From assembly GCA_037447655.1 (NCBI GenBank), contig JBBHKE010003104.1, positions 287,772 to 351,771 of the forward strand: DNA of 64,000 bases, written 5' to 3'. The position numbers were made by a program, and so were the translations under genes. Below the pieces are notes generated by a model. It was not told where the DNA came from and made no database searches. It worked only from the letters and a program-made list of their open reading frames with translations. Source of the stretch: Zygnema cylindricum. Lineage: Eukaryota; Streptophyta; Zygnematophyceae; Zygnematales; Zygnemataceae. Below, piece after piece: positions 1-10,142 of this stretch (the first letter of the stretch is position 1; the number at the start of each line of letters is the position of its first letter).

Positions 1-201
1 CGCAGCCGCGTCGCTTGCGGAGACGTCTTCTTTTGCCGCCAGCAGAGGCTCCGGAATGGAACGATACTTTTTAGGTTCTGCTCTCACTTTATTGCTTGCG
101 TTGGTGGCTTCACATGCGCGACACTCGGTTGGAATAACCGTTTCAGTTTTATTATTTACAGCAGTCTCTAGAGCATTGAGCCTCTCCAGAATGTTGTCCA
201 T
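1..201 (-). CDS. Unknown protein, N-terminal part, runs off left edge
   Basis: Reading leftwards, an ATG at 199-201 opens a frame of 67 codons with no stop before the window edge. The first residues, MDNILERLNALETAV, have the heptad look of a short coiled coil, followed by a Cys-x-x-Cys pair (ECRACEA) and a charged, Ala-rich stretch. Coiled-coil starts of this kind are common in gag-like proteins of retroelements, but nothing here proves that. A host gene is equally possible. The start is chosen because it is the only ATG in this frame after upstream stops. Function unknown. Confidence 0.4.
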   Translation of the reverse strand, partial: MDNILERLNALETAVNNKTETVIPTECRACEATNASNKVRAEPKKYRSIPEPLLAAKEDVSASDAAA

Positions 202-402
202 GGCTTCAAGCGGTGAGAAAAGGACGGCAACAGTCCTGTCGAAGACCACAGTACTCGGGCGTGCTCGGATGCCCAGCTTCGCCTTGCAGAGTGCCGGCGT
301 ACTTCAAAGCGGCGGAAAACTGTGTTTCAAAGACATGGCGGGAGAGTCCTGGAGGGACTGTACGGTACGGCTCGGGTGAACCCGATCAGCCGACCGGAAT
401 AA
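202..402. other. Flank upstream of the left-edge ORF, ending at the transposon
   Basis: Mixed-composition sequence containing several GTAC tetranucleotides (about 362-370) and no convincing coding frame on either strand. The 107-codon plus-strand frame across 56-379 overlaps the better minus-strand frame and shows no protein-like composition. The block stops at the TAA trinucleotide 400-402, taken as the left target-site copy of the DNA transposon beginning at 403. Confidence 0.35.
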
Positions 403-449
403 GGGCAAGGTTCCATTAGGGGAAAAATGACGTTGTTTACTAAAGCCGT
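403..449 (+). repeat. Left terminal inverted repeat of the Harbinger-type element
   Basis: Outer block 403-418 contains GTTCCATTA; the second block TTGTTTACT starts at 433. Both have reverse-complement partners at the right end in the same order, with about 11 bases difference in spacing. Preceded by TAA. Confidence 0.6.
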
Positions 450-1590
450 ACTGTTTCGTACAGTGCCGTACCAAAAAAAAAATGTCAGAAAAACAAGGCT
501 ACTGAATGAGAGATTTGATTCTCCATGTTTATGGGCGTTAATGTGGACCGTCGGATGCATAATCGGATATGATATCGTCTGACACTTTCAGTTCGCAACA
601 AGTGACCCCGAGTAGGTCAATTCTCATCGCGCCTGAACGAATTACATCGAGCCTCGTGGAAAAGTTATCCAAGTTCCACGACGAACGCGCGAGCAGGTGG
701 GTACACGTCGCATATTATGCCTTTTGCCAGGGAGGATGCGATGTCACCCACCGACATCATCCTCCTGTGACGCTCCCCCCTTAAAAAATTATGGGTTTGG
801 TTTTTTTTTAAGGGTTTCGCTGTTTGTCGCGCTGCCATTCTTATTTAAAATGATTTTTTTAACAATTTCCCCAATTGCCGTGTTTCCCTCTCGTTTATAA
901 TCAAGTTCCAATTACTTCCGTACTTTGCGCGCTTTTATGCTAACCTGTTTTTATTTTTTTTTAAAGTTCACAATTTTGCCGCTCCTTTTTGACAATCCGT
1001 TTTGGAAAATTTACCCACAGGTTCAAACTTGAACCAAAATTTAAGAGCATTTTTTAGGTTTTGAACGGCAGAGGGTAGCACTTCCCACCGATTTATCAAT
1101 TTTTTTAAATAGGTTATTTGCCTTATATAAGGAGGTGAATATGGAATCCATCATTCAACCAAACCACATGTATTTTCATTGTAGATTTAAGAAACTTTTA
1201 TTTTTTCCCATGTGTTCTTCATCGACAACCCTTTCCAATTTCAGTGAATGGATTTTTGTGAATTGTAATTTAGCGTAAATTTAGCGCGGTAATCGGGGGT
1301 AATGATGATTGTTTTATTTTTTATTTTTGGGTTTCCTTCATCTTGACCTCTTTATATGCTTAGCTGAGAAAGAAAGAAAGGGGAAAATTACCGTCGAAAG
1401 TAGAGAAGGGTGGCTGAATTTAGTGAATTTTATATTTTTTGTGTTTATATATTATCCTTTGTATTTCAAATTTCGAGTGTGAAATGTCAAATTTTTTCAC
1501 TAAACAAGGCTTGCGACCCTTTTTCGCAATCTGTTATTGGAAACTTTGTTGTACACTTTTGATATGACATAATTTGATCTTGTTCATGCT
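450..1590. other. AT-rich interval, no gene seen
   Basis: Inside the Harbinger-type element. Long T runs, short open frames only, none with protein-like composition. A GTAC cluster at 454-473 sits just inside the left end. No RNA gene or strong repeat recognised. Confidence 0.5.
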
Positions 1591-1592
1591 GC

Positions 1593-2239
1593 ACTGGTTA
1601 TTGTTATGTTGTTGTTCCTTTGTTTGTTATGTTGCTGTTCCTTTTGCTGCGCAGTAGCAGTTGTAGCAGTTGTTGTTGTTTACTGCTACTTCGCTGGGCA
1701 GACAACTGCTCCTGGGCACACAGCTGCTTCTGCTGTTCAGGCAGCACCTGACAGCTGTTGCAACATTCAGACAGGTGCTGTTGCTGGGCACACAGCTGCT
1801 GTTTCAGGGCTGCGTTTCAGGGCAGACAGCTGTCAACTGTTGCTGCTGTTTCAGACAGATGCTGCTGTTTCAGACAGCTGCGCTGACAGCTGCTGTTTCA
1901 GACAGTTGTGCTCTGCTGTTTCAGACAGCACTTGACAGCTGCTGCAACTGTTCAGACAGCTGCCGCATGCTGGGCACATAGCTGTTGCTTTTGTTCAGAC
2001 AGCTGCTGCAACTGCTGGGCAGACAGTTGCTGCAACTACTGGGCAGACAGTTGCTGCAACTGTTCAGTTGCTTCAGCTGGTGCTACTGGTGCAGCTGGTG
2101 CAGTTACAAGACAGCTGCTGCTGTTCAGCTGGTGCTGCTACTGGTGTTGAGGTCTTTGGACAGCTGGTGCAGTTACAAGACAGCTGCTGCTGTTCAGCTG
2201 GTGCTGCTACTGGTGTTGAGGTCTTTGGACAGAAATTAA
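1593..2239 (+). repeat. CAGCTG-rich minisatellite
   Basis: Degenerate tandem array built from units of roughly 20-25 bases with the core CAGACAGCTGCTGCAACTGTT-like theme cut into shorter words (CAGACAG, CAGCTGCTG, TGTTTCAG). Several frames stay open because the unit lacks stop codons, so the Cys/Ala-rich predicted peptides are an artefact. CAGCTG is an E-box palindrome, so the array carries dozens of potential bHLH sites, but no function can be claimed. Confidence 0.7.
2092..2229 (+). repeat. Two-copy 69-bp tandem duplication
   Basis: 2092-2160 is repeated at 2161-2229 with essentially no differences, so this is the youngest part of the CAGCTG array. Each copy starts CAGCTGGTGCAGTTACAAG and ends GAGGTCTTTGGA. 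Confidence 0.85.
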
Positions 2240-3215
2240 AAATATAACAAATATTTATAAAAAAAATTGACGTTATGAATTTTGATTTATGAAAAGATGT
2301 CCAATTTAGATTTTGAACTCTATAACTTTGACTTCAAACATTAGAAATAAAAAATTAGATGATGATGCAAATATTTGCACTCGAAAAGTAAACATTGACA
2401 TTGGAAATTAACCCAGATAATTTTATATTTAACCCAAAAAACTCAATCCTGGACATTAGAAGAGAGAAAGAGAGAGCGTGAGAGAGGGTACGATTGTTTT
2501 GCATAGTTTGATTATCTTGATTTTATTTCAAACTCGCAGTGCGAGTACATGTATACAAAAAGGAAAGCCCTACATTAATACTATTGGAAAAAAAAAAACA
2601 ATCTTACTTGCTATGTATTCTTTAAATATATAGTGTTAGCCCGAAAAGCATTGCTAACATTGCAACAAATATATCCCTATGCTAAAAAATCGCAAACTAC
2701 TTTATTCTTGGAAATATTATTCATTCAATAAATGCATATAAAATTGGTTGTTCCCTATCCTGTTGAACACTACAAATATAGCAGCAAGAGAAAAACCCAA
2801 TCCTAATACAAGTCACGCCTACAAATTAAGCCCATATCAAAGTGCTTCACAAAAGTGTTTGATTGCCACACTATTCATCAGAATGGTTTTTGACAAACTC
2901 GTATGTTATGAGGCTGAAATTGCACCGATTATCGGACCACCCATACACCTATTACAATAATGGAGAGTCAAATCACAATGCAACATATACCCGCACCAAA
3001 TCCGGAGAGAAAAATACAAGCAACTATGCTCCTCCCTCGCCACCGGAGTGGACAAGAGCTTCAACGCACGCAATAACTTTCCTCCCTCATCAGAGAAACA
3101 AACATAATCAAAATCCCCCTCCCGCTGTCCCCCAATCACCAACCTCCCACACTATTTTACCATACAATTTGGGCGTACTACAATTTGGTCTAGAGGGAAC
3201 AGGCATAGCAAACTA
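2240..3215. other. AT-rich interval, no gene seen
   Basis: Contains an AG-rich patch near 2460-2485 and short unremarkable open frames (for example 2863-3234 plus). Codon composition and lack of any recognisable motif argue against real genes. No structured RNA recognised. Confidence 0.45.
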
Positions 3216-3540
3216 CATTAATATGGCATTATAGCCACTATATATTCTCTTTGTATAATACTAGATTATTACATTGTGTTATATTAAACAGTATTAATGC
3301 ATTATATAACAAAGTTATAAAATATTATAAAATATACATTATACTACATTAGGTTATTGTGACACATCTTTATATTGTATTACATTATGTCACAACACAT
3401 TAAATGATATATATTATACATATTATAACATTAGCATGTTCTATTGTATGACAATATATAATAAAATGACATTAAAATCTTTTGTATATTAGAGTGTATT
3501 ATATTGTACATATTACATATTGTATTATTTTGTATAACAT
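3216..3540 (+). repeat. AT-rich direct-repeat module, copy 1
   Basis: About 320 bases of ATTA/TATAAT-type sequence matching 3941-4262 over its full length with scattered differences. Landmarks in both copies: CTACATTAATATGGCATT near the start, ACATTAGGTTATTGTGACAC in the middle, and TGTACATATTACATATTGTA at the end. Followed by a purine-rich GGGAGACA segment. Confidence 0.75.
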
Positions 3541-3712
3541 ATAAAGATAGATAGTGGAAGACAAAGAGACACATGGGGCGACACACAGGGGGAGACAGAC
3601 ATAGAGGGAGACAAAGGGAGCCAAAAAAAACCATAGGGAAATAGAGGGAGAAACAAAGATGGAGAGAGAGCGAGACAGAGAGAGTCAGAGGGAGTTTGGA
3701 GGGAGACAGAGG
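3541..3712 (+). repeat. Purine-rich GGGAGACA simple repeat, copy 1
   Basis: Runs of AGAGGGAGACA and GAGAGAGCGAGACAG directly after the AT-rich module and ending at an assembly gap. The same opening words (AAAGATAGA, GGAAG-CAAAGAGACACA, GGGGGAGACAGA) recur at 5176-5256, after the second module plus the inserted 12-mer array. Confidence 0.65.
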
Positions 3713-3722
3713 NNNNNNNNNN
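3713..3722. other. Assembly gap (10 N)
   Basis: Ten ambiguous bases inside the simple-repeat segment. The true length is unknown, and frames spanning it are meaningless. Confidence 0.99.
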
Positions 3723-3940
3723 GGTTTCCCCTTAAGACTGGTGCAAAAGGTACAAAGTATAGACAAACAAAGAGACACAAAAGACAAGCAACAAACAGAA
3801 ATGAAACATGGAAAACGTGGTCAGAATTCCCCTTTGGAAGTAAAACAATGTATGACTCAAAGTTCAATCAAACACGAAAACTATAAAAACCACGGTATTT
3901 CAGTCATAATTTAAGTATACTGAAAAGGGAACAAACATAA

Positions 3941-4262
3941 CAAACTACATTAATATGGCATTGATATGATACTATATTATATTCTTTTTGTATAATAGTA
4001 CATGATTATATTGTGTTATATTATTAAGTATTAATGCATTATATAACAAAATTCATGTATATTATAAACTATACATTATACTACATTAGGTTATTGTGAC
4101 ACATCTTTATATTGTATTTTATTATGTCATAATACATTAAATGATATTATATTATATATAACATAACATTAGAATGTTTTATTGTATTACAGTATATAAT
4201 ACAATGACATTAAAATGTTTTGTATATTACATAGTATTACATTGTACATATTACATATTGTA
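3941..4262 (+). repeat. AT-rich direct-repeat module, copy 2
   Basis: Second copy of the 320-base module described at 3216-3540, preceded in both places by a related GGGAACA-CATA-CAAACTAC lead-in. It passes without a break into the long AAAAACTGA array. Confidence 0.75.
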
Positions 4263-5175
4263 TAAAAGTGATAAAAAACTGAGCCAAAAACTGACCAAGA
4301 AACTGAACAAAAAAGTGATAAAAAAACAGAGCAAAAAATTGAACAGAAAACTGAGTAAAAAACTGAACAAAAAATTGAGTAAAAAACTGAGCAAAAAATT
4401 GAACAAAAAACTGACAAATAAACTGAGCAATAAACTGAACAAAAAAACTGAGCAAAAAACTGAGCAAAAAACTCAGCAAAAAACTGAGCAAAAAGCTGAG
4501 CCAAAAACAGAGCCAAACATTGACCAAGAAACTGAACAAAAAAGTGATAAAAAAATTGAACCAAAAACTGACCAAGAAACTGAACAAAAAAGTGATAAAA
4601 AAACTGAGCAAAAAATTGAACCAAAAACTAGGTAAAAAACTGAGCAAAAAACTGAACAGAAAACTAAAAAATAAACTGAGCAATAAACTGAACAAAAAAC
4701 TGAGCAAAACACTGAGCCAAAAACTGACCCAAGAACTGAGCAAAAACCTGAGCAAAAAACTGAGCCAAAAACTGAGCCAAAAACTGAACAAGAAATTGAA
4801 CAAACAAGTGATAAAAATACTGAGCCAAAAACTGAGCCAAAACTGGCCAAGAAACTGAAAAAAAAAATGATAAAAAAAACCGAGACAAAAACTGAGCCAA
4901 AAACTCAACAAAAACCTGAACAAAAAAGTTATAAAAAAACTGAGCCAAAAACTGACCCAAAAACCGAGCAAAAAACTGAACAAGAAACTGAACAAAAAAA
5001 TGATAAACAAACTCAGCCAGCAACTGAGCCAAAGACTAAGCCAAAACCTGAGCAAAAAAATGAACAGAAAATTGAGCAATAAATTGAGCAAAAAACTAAA
5101 CAAAAACTGAACAAAAAACTGAGCAATAAAAAGAGCAATAAACTGAGCCAAAAACTGAAAAAAAACTGAGGAAAA
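4263..5175 (+). repeat. 12-mer minisatellite array (AAAAACTGAGCA/AACA)
   Basis: About 900 bases of tandem units of the form AAAAACTGAGCA, AAAAACTGAACA or AAAAACTGAGCC, with occasional AAAAAAGTGATA variants. A unit length divisible by three with no stop in most registers keeps several frames open on both strands, producing Lys/Gln-rich (plus) and Phe/Leu-rich (minus, up to 344 codons) predicted peptides. These are translations of the repeat and should not be annotated as proteins. Confidence 0.85.
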
Positions 5176-5256
5176 AACGGAGCCAAAAACTGAAAGATAG
5201 ACAGAGGAAGGCAAAGAGACACAAGGGGAGACGGAGACAGGGGGAGACAGAGACAA
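5176..5256 (+). repeat. Purine-rich GGGAGACA simple repeat, copy 2
   Basis: Resumes the sequence seen after the first AT-rich module (compare 3541-3610), so the 12-mer array lies between the second module and its normal right neighbour. This supports expansion of the array inside a duplicated unit. Confidence 0.6.
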
Positions 5257-5359
5257 GGACATAGTATTCAAATTCGAGTAGGAATATGGGGTAAGCGAGC
5301 ATGAGAAAAAAGAAGGGGGTAGGAAAGAGACTCACCATTTTATCAACTAATAATAATTG

Positions 5360-6655
5360 TTAATTTAGTACGTGCCTCTCAAAAAGATCTTCAGCCAAAA
5401 CATCCCGTAGTGCTTTCCCTTCCTCATCGGAGTATGCATCCCTCTCTTCTCCAGCGACATTCAATTCCTCTTCGTTTGGGGGGGTTCTGGGTGGAGAATC
5501 CTCATCTAGGTATCTTATGTTATCCTCTAACAACAAATTATGTAAAGTGCATACCGTGATAATCATGTCCACTAACCGCTCCGTGTTTGGTAAAATTATT
5601 TTTAGACTAATAATTGGCCACTAGTTTTTTATAATTCCGAATACTCTCTTCGCACACATACGTCTACTACTGTGAAAACACTTGAATGGCTTTTCTGGTT
5701 CCTCTAAGTTTGACCCAGGGTATGGTGTTATTACGTGCTTACTTAAAGGATATCCTGCATCCCCCGACAGGAAAGGTGGCACATCTACCAAACCAACATC
5801 AACCGACGGCCCTTGCAACCCCCCTCCAAACAAGATAGCATTTCCTATTCCGAAATTTCTAAAGACTCTAGAGTCATGTACACTACCCGCCCAGCCTACA
5901 CATGCATCGAGTATCCGGGTGTTCGGAGCCAACGCGGCCTGCAAGATAGTAGAGTAGTTTCTCTCCCTATCGTACCAATCCGACGGACGCATTTGGGCCC
6001 CTAACCCTATATTTATATAAGTGGCGTCGATAGCCTCACAGCAGTTAGGAAATTGAAACTTATAGTCTTTGAAAGTTGTTATTAGTTGACAAAATCTCCT
6101 TCCGGTTGGCCATTTTATCAACCTTGGGGTCAAGATATCCCACACGGCCCGACAAAATATTGTTTGTTTTCTGGTTACAGTCATTCTACTCACGCCAAAA
6201 AAAACCCCTACTGAAGTAGCGGTATTTCCCGTGGCGAGACGGTAAAGGACCATCTCAATTCGCCGCATTAGAGCAAGCTTCCTATTAGGGATGTTTGCAA
6301 AACACGGTGCAAAGTAAGTTTCCATTTGATACCCTATTTCTTCAGCCAAATAATGTACAAGGTGTCTGGGAAGGCGAAAAAGTTCCCTATATCTCTCATT
6401 ATCATACTCATGAAGGAGTGTCATGGAGAAATGTAAACTTCGAGGTCGAATGTAGTACTCTCCCTTGGACCTCTGTCGTGTAGGTGTGCAAAGTAGCATA
6501 CCAAAACCCTCAACCAAATTTATGAAGGTTTGGGAACTTGCCATGATGTTCCTTTGAACAAGGAACATCATGATGGTTAGAATGATAATTTCTTCCTCGG
6601 ATTGGTCACCTTCATGATCATTAAGGAGGATAAGTATGGCCAGCAACTGATCCAT
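5360..6655 (-). pseudogene. Harbinger transposase (DDE_Tnp_4 / HARBI1-like), inactivated
   Basis: Read on the minus strand from an ATG at 6655, about 431 codons with one internal TAG at 5621-5623 and then in-frame continuation to 5360. An N-terminal helical region and HTH-like segment (RRIEMVLYRLATG, then FGVSRMTVTR) are followed by the DDE fold: first Asp in CCEAIDATYI, second Asp in GWAGSVHDSRVF, and the block RRMCAKRVFGIIK where the family normally has a catalytic Glu (-ER-FG-LK). Here that position is Lys (codon AAG, one G-to-A change from GAG). The conserved C-terminal block after the stop (TVCTLHNLL) is intact. Normal job: cut-and-paste transposition with a Myb/SANT-like partner, which I do not find. 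Two independent lesions make it non-functional. Confidence 0.9.
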
Positions 6656-6965
6656 TTTGAAGAAATCGAAGGAGAATGAAGACTAGCACCGCTGCTGCAG
6701 AGGTTTTAGGTCAAAGATAGGCGTTTAGGAGAGAGCCATGGGAATATTTTAGAGAAGTTGTGTTCCCTGTTACATGACCGTACATTTTGTACATCTTCGT
6801 ACATTACGTACGACGTCCTTTTTACACGTAGTACTACAAATTTTGCGTTATCAACTTGCTGCCAAAGATTCTTTATGGATTAGCACGATCGGAATAGTTG
6901 CTTACGTGTAACCAACCATCATGCGCCACGCAAAATAAATATCGGTTACCGACCCGACACAATGG

Positions 6966-7024
6966 AACGGTTTCAGTAAACAATTTTTTGACGTTTACAA
7001 AGACCGCGTAATGGAACAACGCTC
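6966..7024 (-). repeat. Right terminal inverted repeat of the Harbinger-type element
   Basis: Reverse complement of the left end: outer block at 7009-7024 (TAATGGAACAACGCTC) and second block AGTAAACAA at 6975-6983. Followed by TTA at 7025-7027. Confidence 0.6.
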
Positions 7025-7035
7025 TTAATCATTTA

Positions 7036-7541
7036 TTACACCGCGAATCGTAATCATCGTAAATGAATAATTAATGTTATCCATTCTAATTTATATTTTT
7101 TCATTTTTTCAAAAAAAAGTTATACTCTAGTTTATCAAGAGCTCTAACTTGTGTTTTTGTTCGTAAAAATTATCCGCTTTCAATATCTTTTAGGTACTCA
7201 TACAGAATCTGACAAACATTCACTTTCACGTCATTGTTACGTTTGCACTATGCAGTTTGTGAAACGCAGTTACATCATAACGGCATGTATTAAATCATTT
7301 TTTGTACTTTTTTCGTTAACACGGTACAACTTTGCATGGCCAGACACCGATCGTAAGCCACACTATTTAAAACGGTACTATACTAGAGTTATTAACGCTG
7401 ATTCACAAAGTACCTTAAATAATGTAAAGAAAAACTTAGAGTTATTTATTTTTCTTAAGGTTTTTGGGTCAAAATTCGTGGTGACGGAAATAGCGTTACG
7501 GAAATAGCGTTAGTAACGCTGATTACGATTTGCGGTGTATT
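7036..7541. repeat. MITE-like element with 23-bp inverted ends
   Basis: The ends TACACCGCGAATCGTAATCA (left) and, reverse-complemented, TACACCGCAAATCGTAATCA (right) match at about 20 of 23 positions over a 0.5-kb span. Inside the right end a short tandem CGGAAATAGCGTTA occurs twice. No transposase is encoded and target duplications are unclear. It begins only 11 bases after the Harbinger-type element. It could also be a remnant hairpin with no transposon history. Confidence 0.45.
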
Positions 7542-8370
7542 GTTAATGGAAAACTATGATTAATAATACTATTTATTGCAAGAAGACGTGGTATACGTGG
7601 TAGGTTATAGTCCACGTCTTTAAATAATATTGTTAACTATATTTTGTGATTTTTGGCTAGAAGTAGTAGCTACTTATTAACACTAATAACAATGAGTGGT
7701 GAATTGGTACATCTCCCTTTGCAAAAAAATAGCTCGTGTACCTCTTCTTTTTACTATTTTGTCTTTTTGCAATCTCCCTTTACAAATACTTTTTTTCCTC
7801 GACACTCACCTCCTTCAAGAGATTTGTTCCTAATTTTGCGTGTAACTCTTAGATTAATGCTTAAACTCTTATATTAATGTTTATTCTCTCGCAAATCTAA
7901 TTTGTTCGCTACAATTTTCGGACGGTTTTTCTTTCGACTAGAATACTATGTTATGAATTATGCAAAAAAGGTAAAGTTTTAATTATGTATGTTTTAAAAA
8001 TAATCTTATTTTTTCAAAAAGAAATTCAATTCGTAACAAACACATTGTGATGAGCAGAAAAACAAAAAATGTTTTGTAGTATCAAGTATATAAATAATCA
8101 AATCACAACCTCGTCCTATTTTTGACTTTATTATACAAATTCTCAACCTCAAACTTAAAAATACACAAAATCTATAAATCTAAATATGGTATAAATACCG
8201 CGCTTTGGTAATTTGGTAAATATAAGCATTTCGGTTTCAAAAAAAAAGATAAACACTAGAAAAATTGTGAAATACGAAAAAAAAATCAAATACAAAAAAA
8301 TGTATGTAACTAATACCAAAAAAATAACAATAATTAAAAAACAAAACAAAACTAAAAACTATGCATTTAA
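7542..8370. other. AT-rich interval, no gene seen
   Basis: Long A and T runs, no protein-like frame, no RNA recognised. The 104-codon Lys-rich frame near 8213-8527 overlaps the hAT fossil on the opposite strand and looks like chance translation of A-rich DNA. Confidence 0.45.
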
Positions 8371-8374
8371 AAGA

Positions 8375-9960
8375 TCTCACTTGGATCTAACACACAAAAG
8401 ACCACTAACAATTGAAGCCGCTATTAAGCTCTTTTTCTTTGTTATCGTGTTCACAGCATTCGAAAAAATGCATTCGGACATGGCTAGAAGCCGGAATAGC
8501 CATAATATATCTAGCAACACCGGCTAGAATAGGAAATCCTCCATCTTTCGCACGTGCATATGATTTTTTTTCCACCATTCAAGTATGTTAAAGTTCAATC
8601 TTTCGTCGTTCCTTAATTTTAAATCAAAATAATGTTTCAATTTGTCCCTAACGAGCGTTTTTTTGTCGATGGTAATAAAAACCTAATTTTCGTCATCGCT
8701 CTCACCAAAAAAAATATAGAAACCGTCCATACTTTGCAATGTTTTTCGTTTTATTGTGATACGTTGAGAACTACCGAAATCAACATCTTCACCGAGGTCG
8801 TTTACGAGTTCTCGAATTTGACCTTCGCGCTTTCAATTCCGGTTTTCAATACCTCAATTATTTCAAGCTTTTGTTTTTGTCAGGATCTAATAGAGCCGCG
8901 ATAATATGATGCTCATGGTGACTCCAGTTCAGTAGCGCAGATTTCATCAAAAGTTATTTCAACTTTTGCAAGTTTGGGGAATAAACCGGGCATTCTTTTT
9001 CACCGTCATTGTAAGATGTTTTTCTTATCCTACAATGGTTATGGAGACACGACAACTCAATCAAAACCAAGTGTAAGGTTGGTTCTTTAAAGTTTTCCAA
9101 CTTTAGGGTTGCTTATTTAGACCTTTCCAAAAATCGTATAAGTTCGATAAGGTGATTCTTATCGATACAAGCAAAAAGTATTAATTTACTTTTTGCTTGA
9201 GCGATTGGTGCTATCTCATTGAATGCATCGTAAATACTCTTAAGCATTCGGAGCAAAAAATCCACCAAGTTGCATTTTCTTGTTTTAAAGTGTTTTTCAA
9301 AAGATTTGTAAATTACTCTGTTTGAAAAACTTGATCAATGATTTACACGCGTCTATTAGATCACACAATGCAAGAACTTTCACATCGTATTTGTATATTT
9401 TGGAAGTTCCGCTCTTGTTCAAAATCGTTGTCACAATTGTAGCAGTTTTATGGTCCGCGCAAGGTATCTAAGTAAACATACTTGGTAGACCTTCAGCCTC
9501 AAACATGTCAAAGCCAACGTCGGTCACAACAACGCAACGATTTTCCAAAACATCAAAATTAGACATTTCAAAATTGGTCAAACAATTTTTGAAAGTCGTT
9601 AAAATATTTTCCGCGGTATGTTTTTCCTCCAAAAATGATCAACTTGAAGCGTCCGTGCATGAAGTTTAAACTATTTGTCAATAAAATGAGAGGTTATGGA
9701 CACGAATGAGGTTCTTTTAACTCTTTAGGTCTGGAGATTGGTCATAAATGCGAAGAAAATATTGTTATCAATATTTTCTTTGAGTTTTGGGATAATCAAA
9801 CTACGAATGTGTTTGGCATAAGATATAATGTAGTTTTTTACGCTATTGACGGACGGGAGTAGTTGGTCGATGTCATCACTTTTGTTGGACGAAAAAACAA
9901 CATCAAATAATGCTTAATAAAATGCTTGAAAACCTGGGAACAAAAAAAAACAATAACCAT
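8375..9960 (-). pseudogene. hAT-superfamily transposase fossil
   Basis: No long frame survives, but reading the minus strand across frames gives an ordered series of hAT features. First comes a VVTD block (NRCVVVTDVGFDM, about 9500-9545). Next is PCADHKTATIV with CKSLIKFFKQSNL (about 9330-9470), then LLRMLKSIYDAFNEI and LIELIRFLERS (about 9120-9260), EPTLHLV (about 9085) and HHEHHIIAALLDPDK (about 8885-8930). The C-terminal dimerisation block follows (FNILEWWKKN near 8575-8600; ARYIMAIPASS near 8480-8520). At least ten frameshifts or stops separate these pieces. hAT enzymes do cut-and-paste transposition with 8-bp target duplications. I did not find matching terminal repeats, so element limits are unknown. 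Family call confident; exact ends are not. Confidence 0.7.
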
Positions 9961-10142
9961 GATCAATAAATAAGGTTTATACCAAAACAACATCATGACA
10001 AACCAAATATTAGTAAAAAAAAAAAAAAAAAGTCTGCGAATATAAATCATAGATAAAAAAATAGTGATGAAGCTCAAGAATATAAATTTATTAACAAAAC
10101 ACGTTATAATGATATATACATTAAAGCCATCCTAAATGGAAT

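Larger units (their letters stand above)
403..7024 (-). mobile_element. PIF/Harbinger-type DNA transposon, inactive and repeat-filled
   Basis: Both ends carry related inverted repeats: outer blocks GGGCAAGGTTCCATTA (left) and GAGCGTTGTTCCATTA (right, reverse complement), then a second shared block TTGTTTACT followed by AA-CCGT about 30-40 bases inside each end. The flanking trinucleotides are TAA and TTA; the family usually duplicates TAA or TTA on insertion, so one copy appears mutated. A decayed Harbinger transposase lies on the minus strand near the right end. The 6.6-kb size is much larger than usual, mostly from internal minisatellites and duplications. Alternative: a smaller element around the transposase whose ends I failed to see, with the end similarity being chance. 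Confidence 0.6.

Noticed and set aside
1606-2239. Cys-rich secreted-protein-like frames
   Set aside because: Frame-independent products of the CAGCTG repeat, with no conserved spacing.
2863-3234. 123-codon plus-strand protein
   Set aside because: AT-rich chance frame without motif, overlapping another frame of similar length on the opposite strand.
3431-3787. Frames spanning the N gap
   Set aside because: They depend on ten unknown bases and simple repeat.
4237-5271. 344-codon minus-strand frame rich in Phe/Leu/Ser, looking like a membrane protein
   Set aside because: It is the translation of the AAAAACTGAGCA minisatellite; other registers are open too and the composition follows the repeat exactly.
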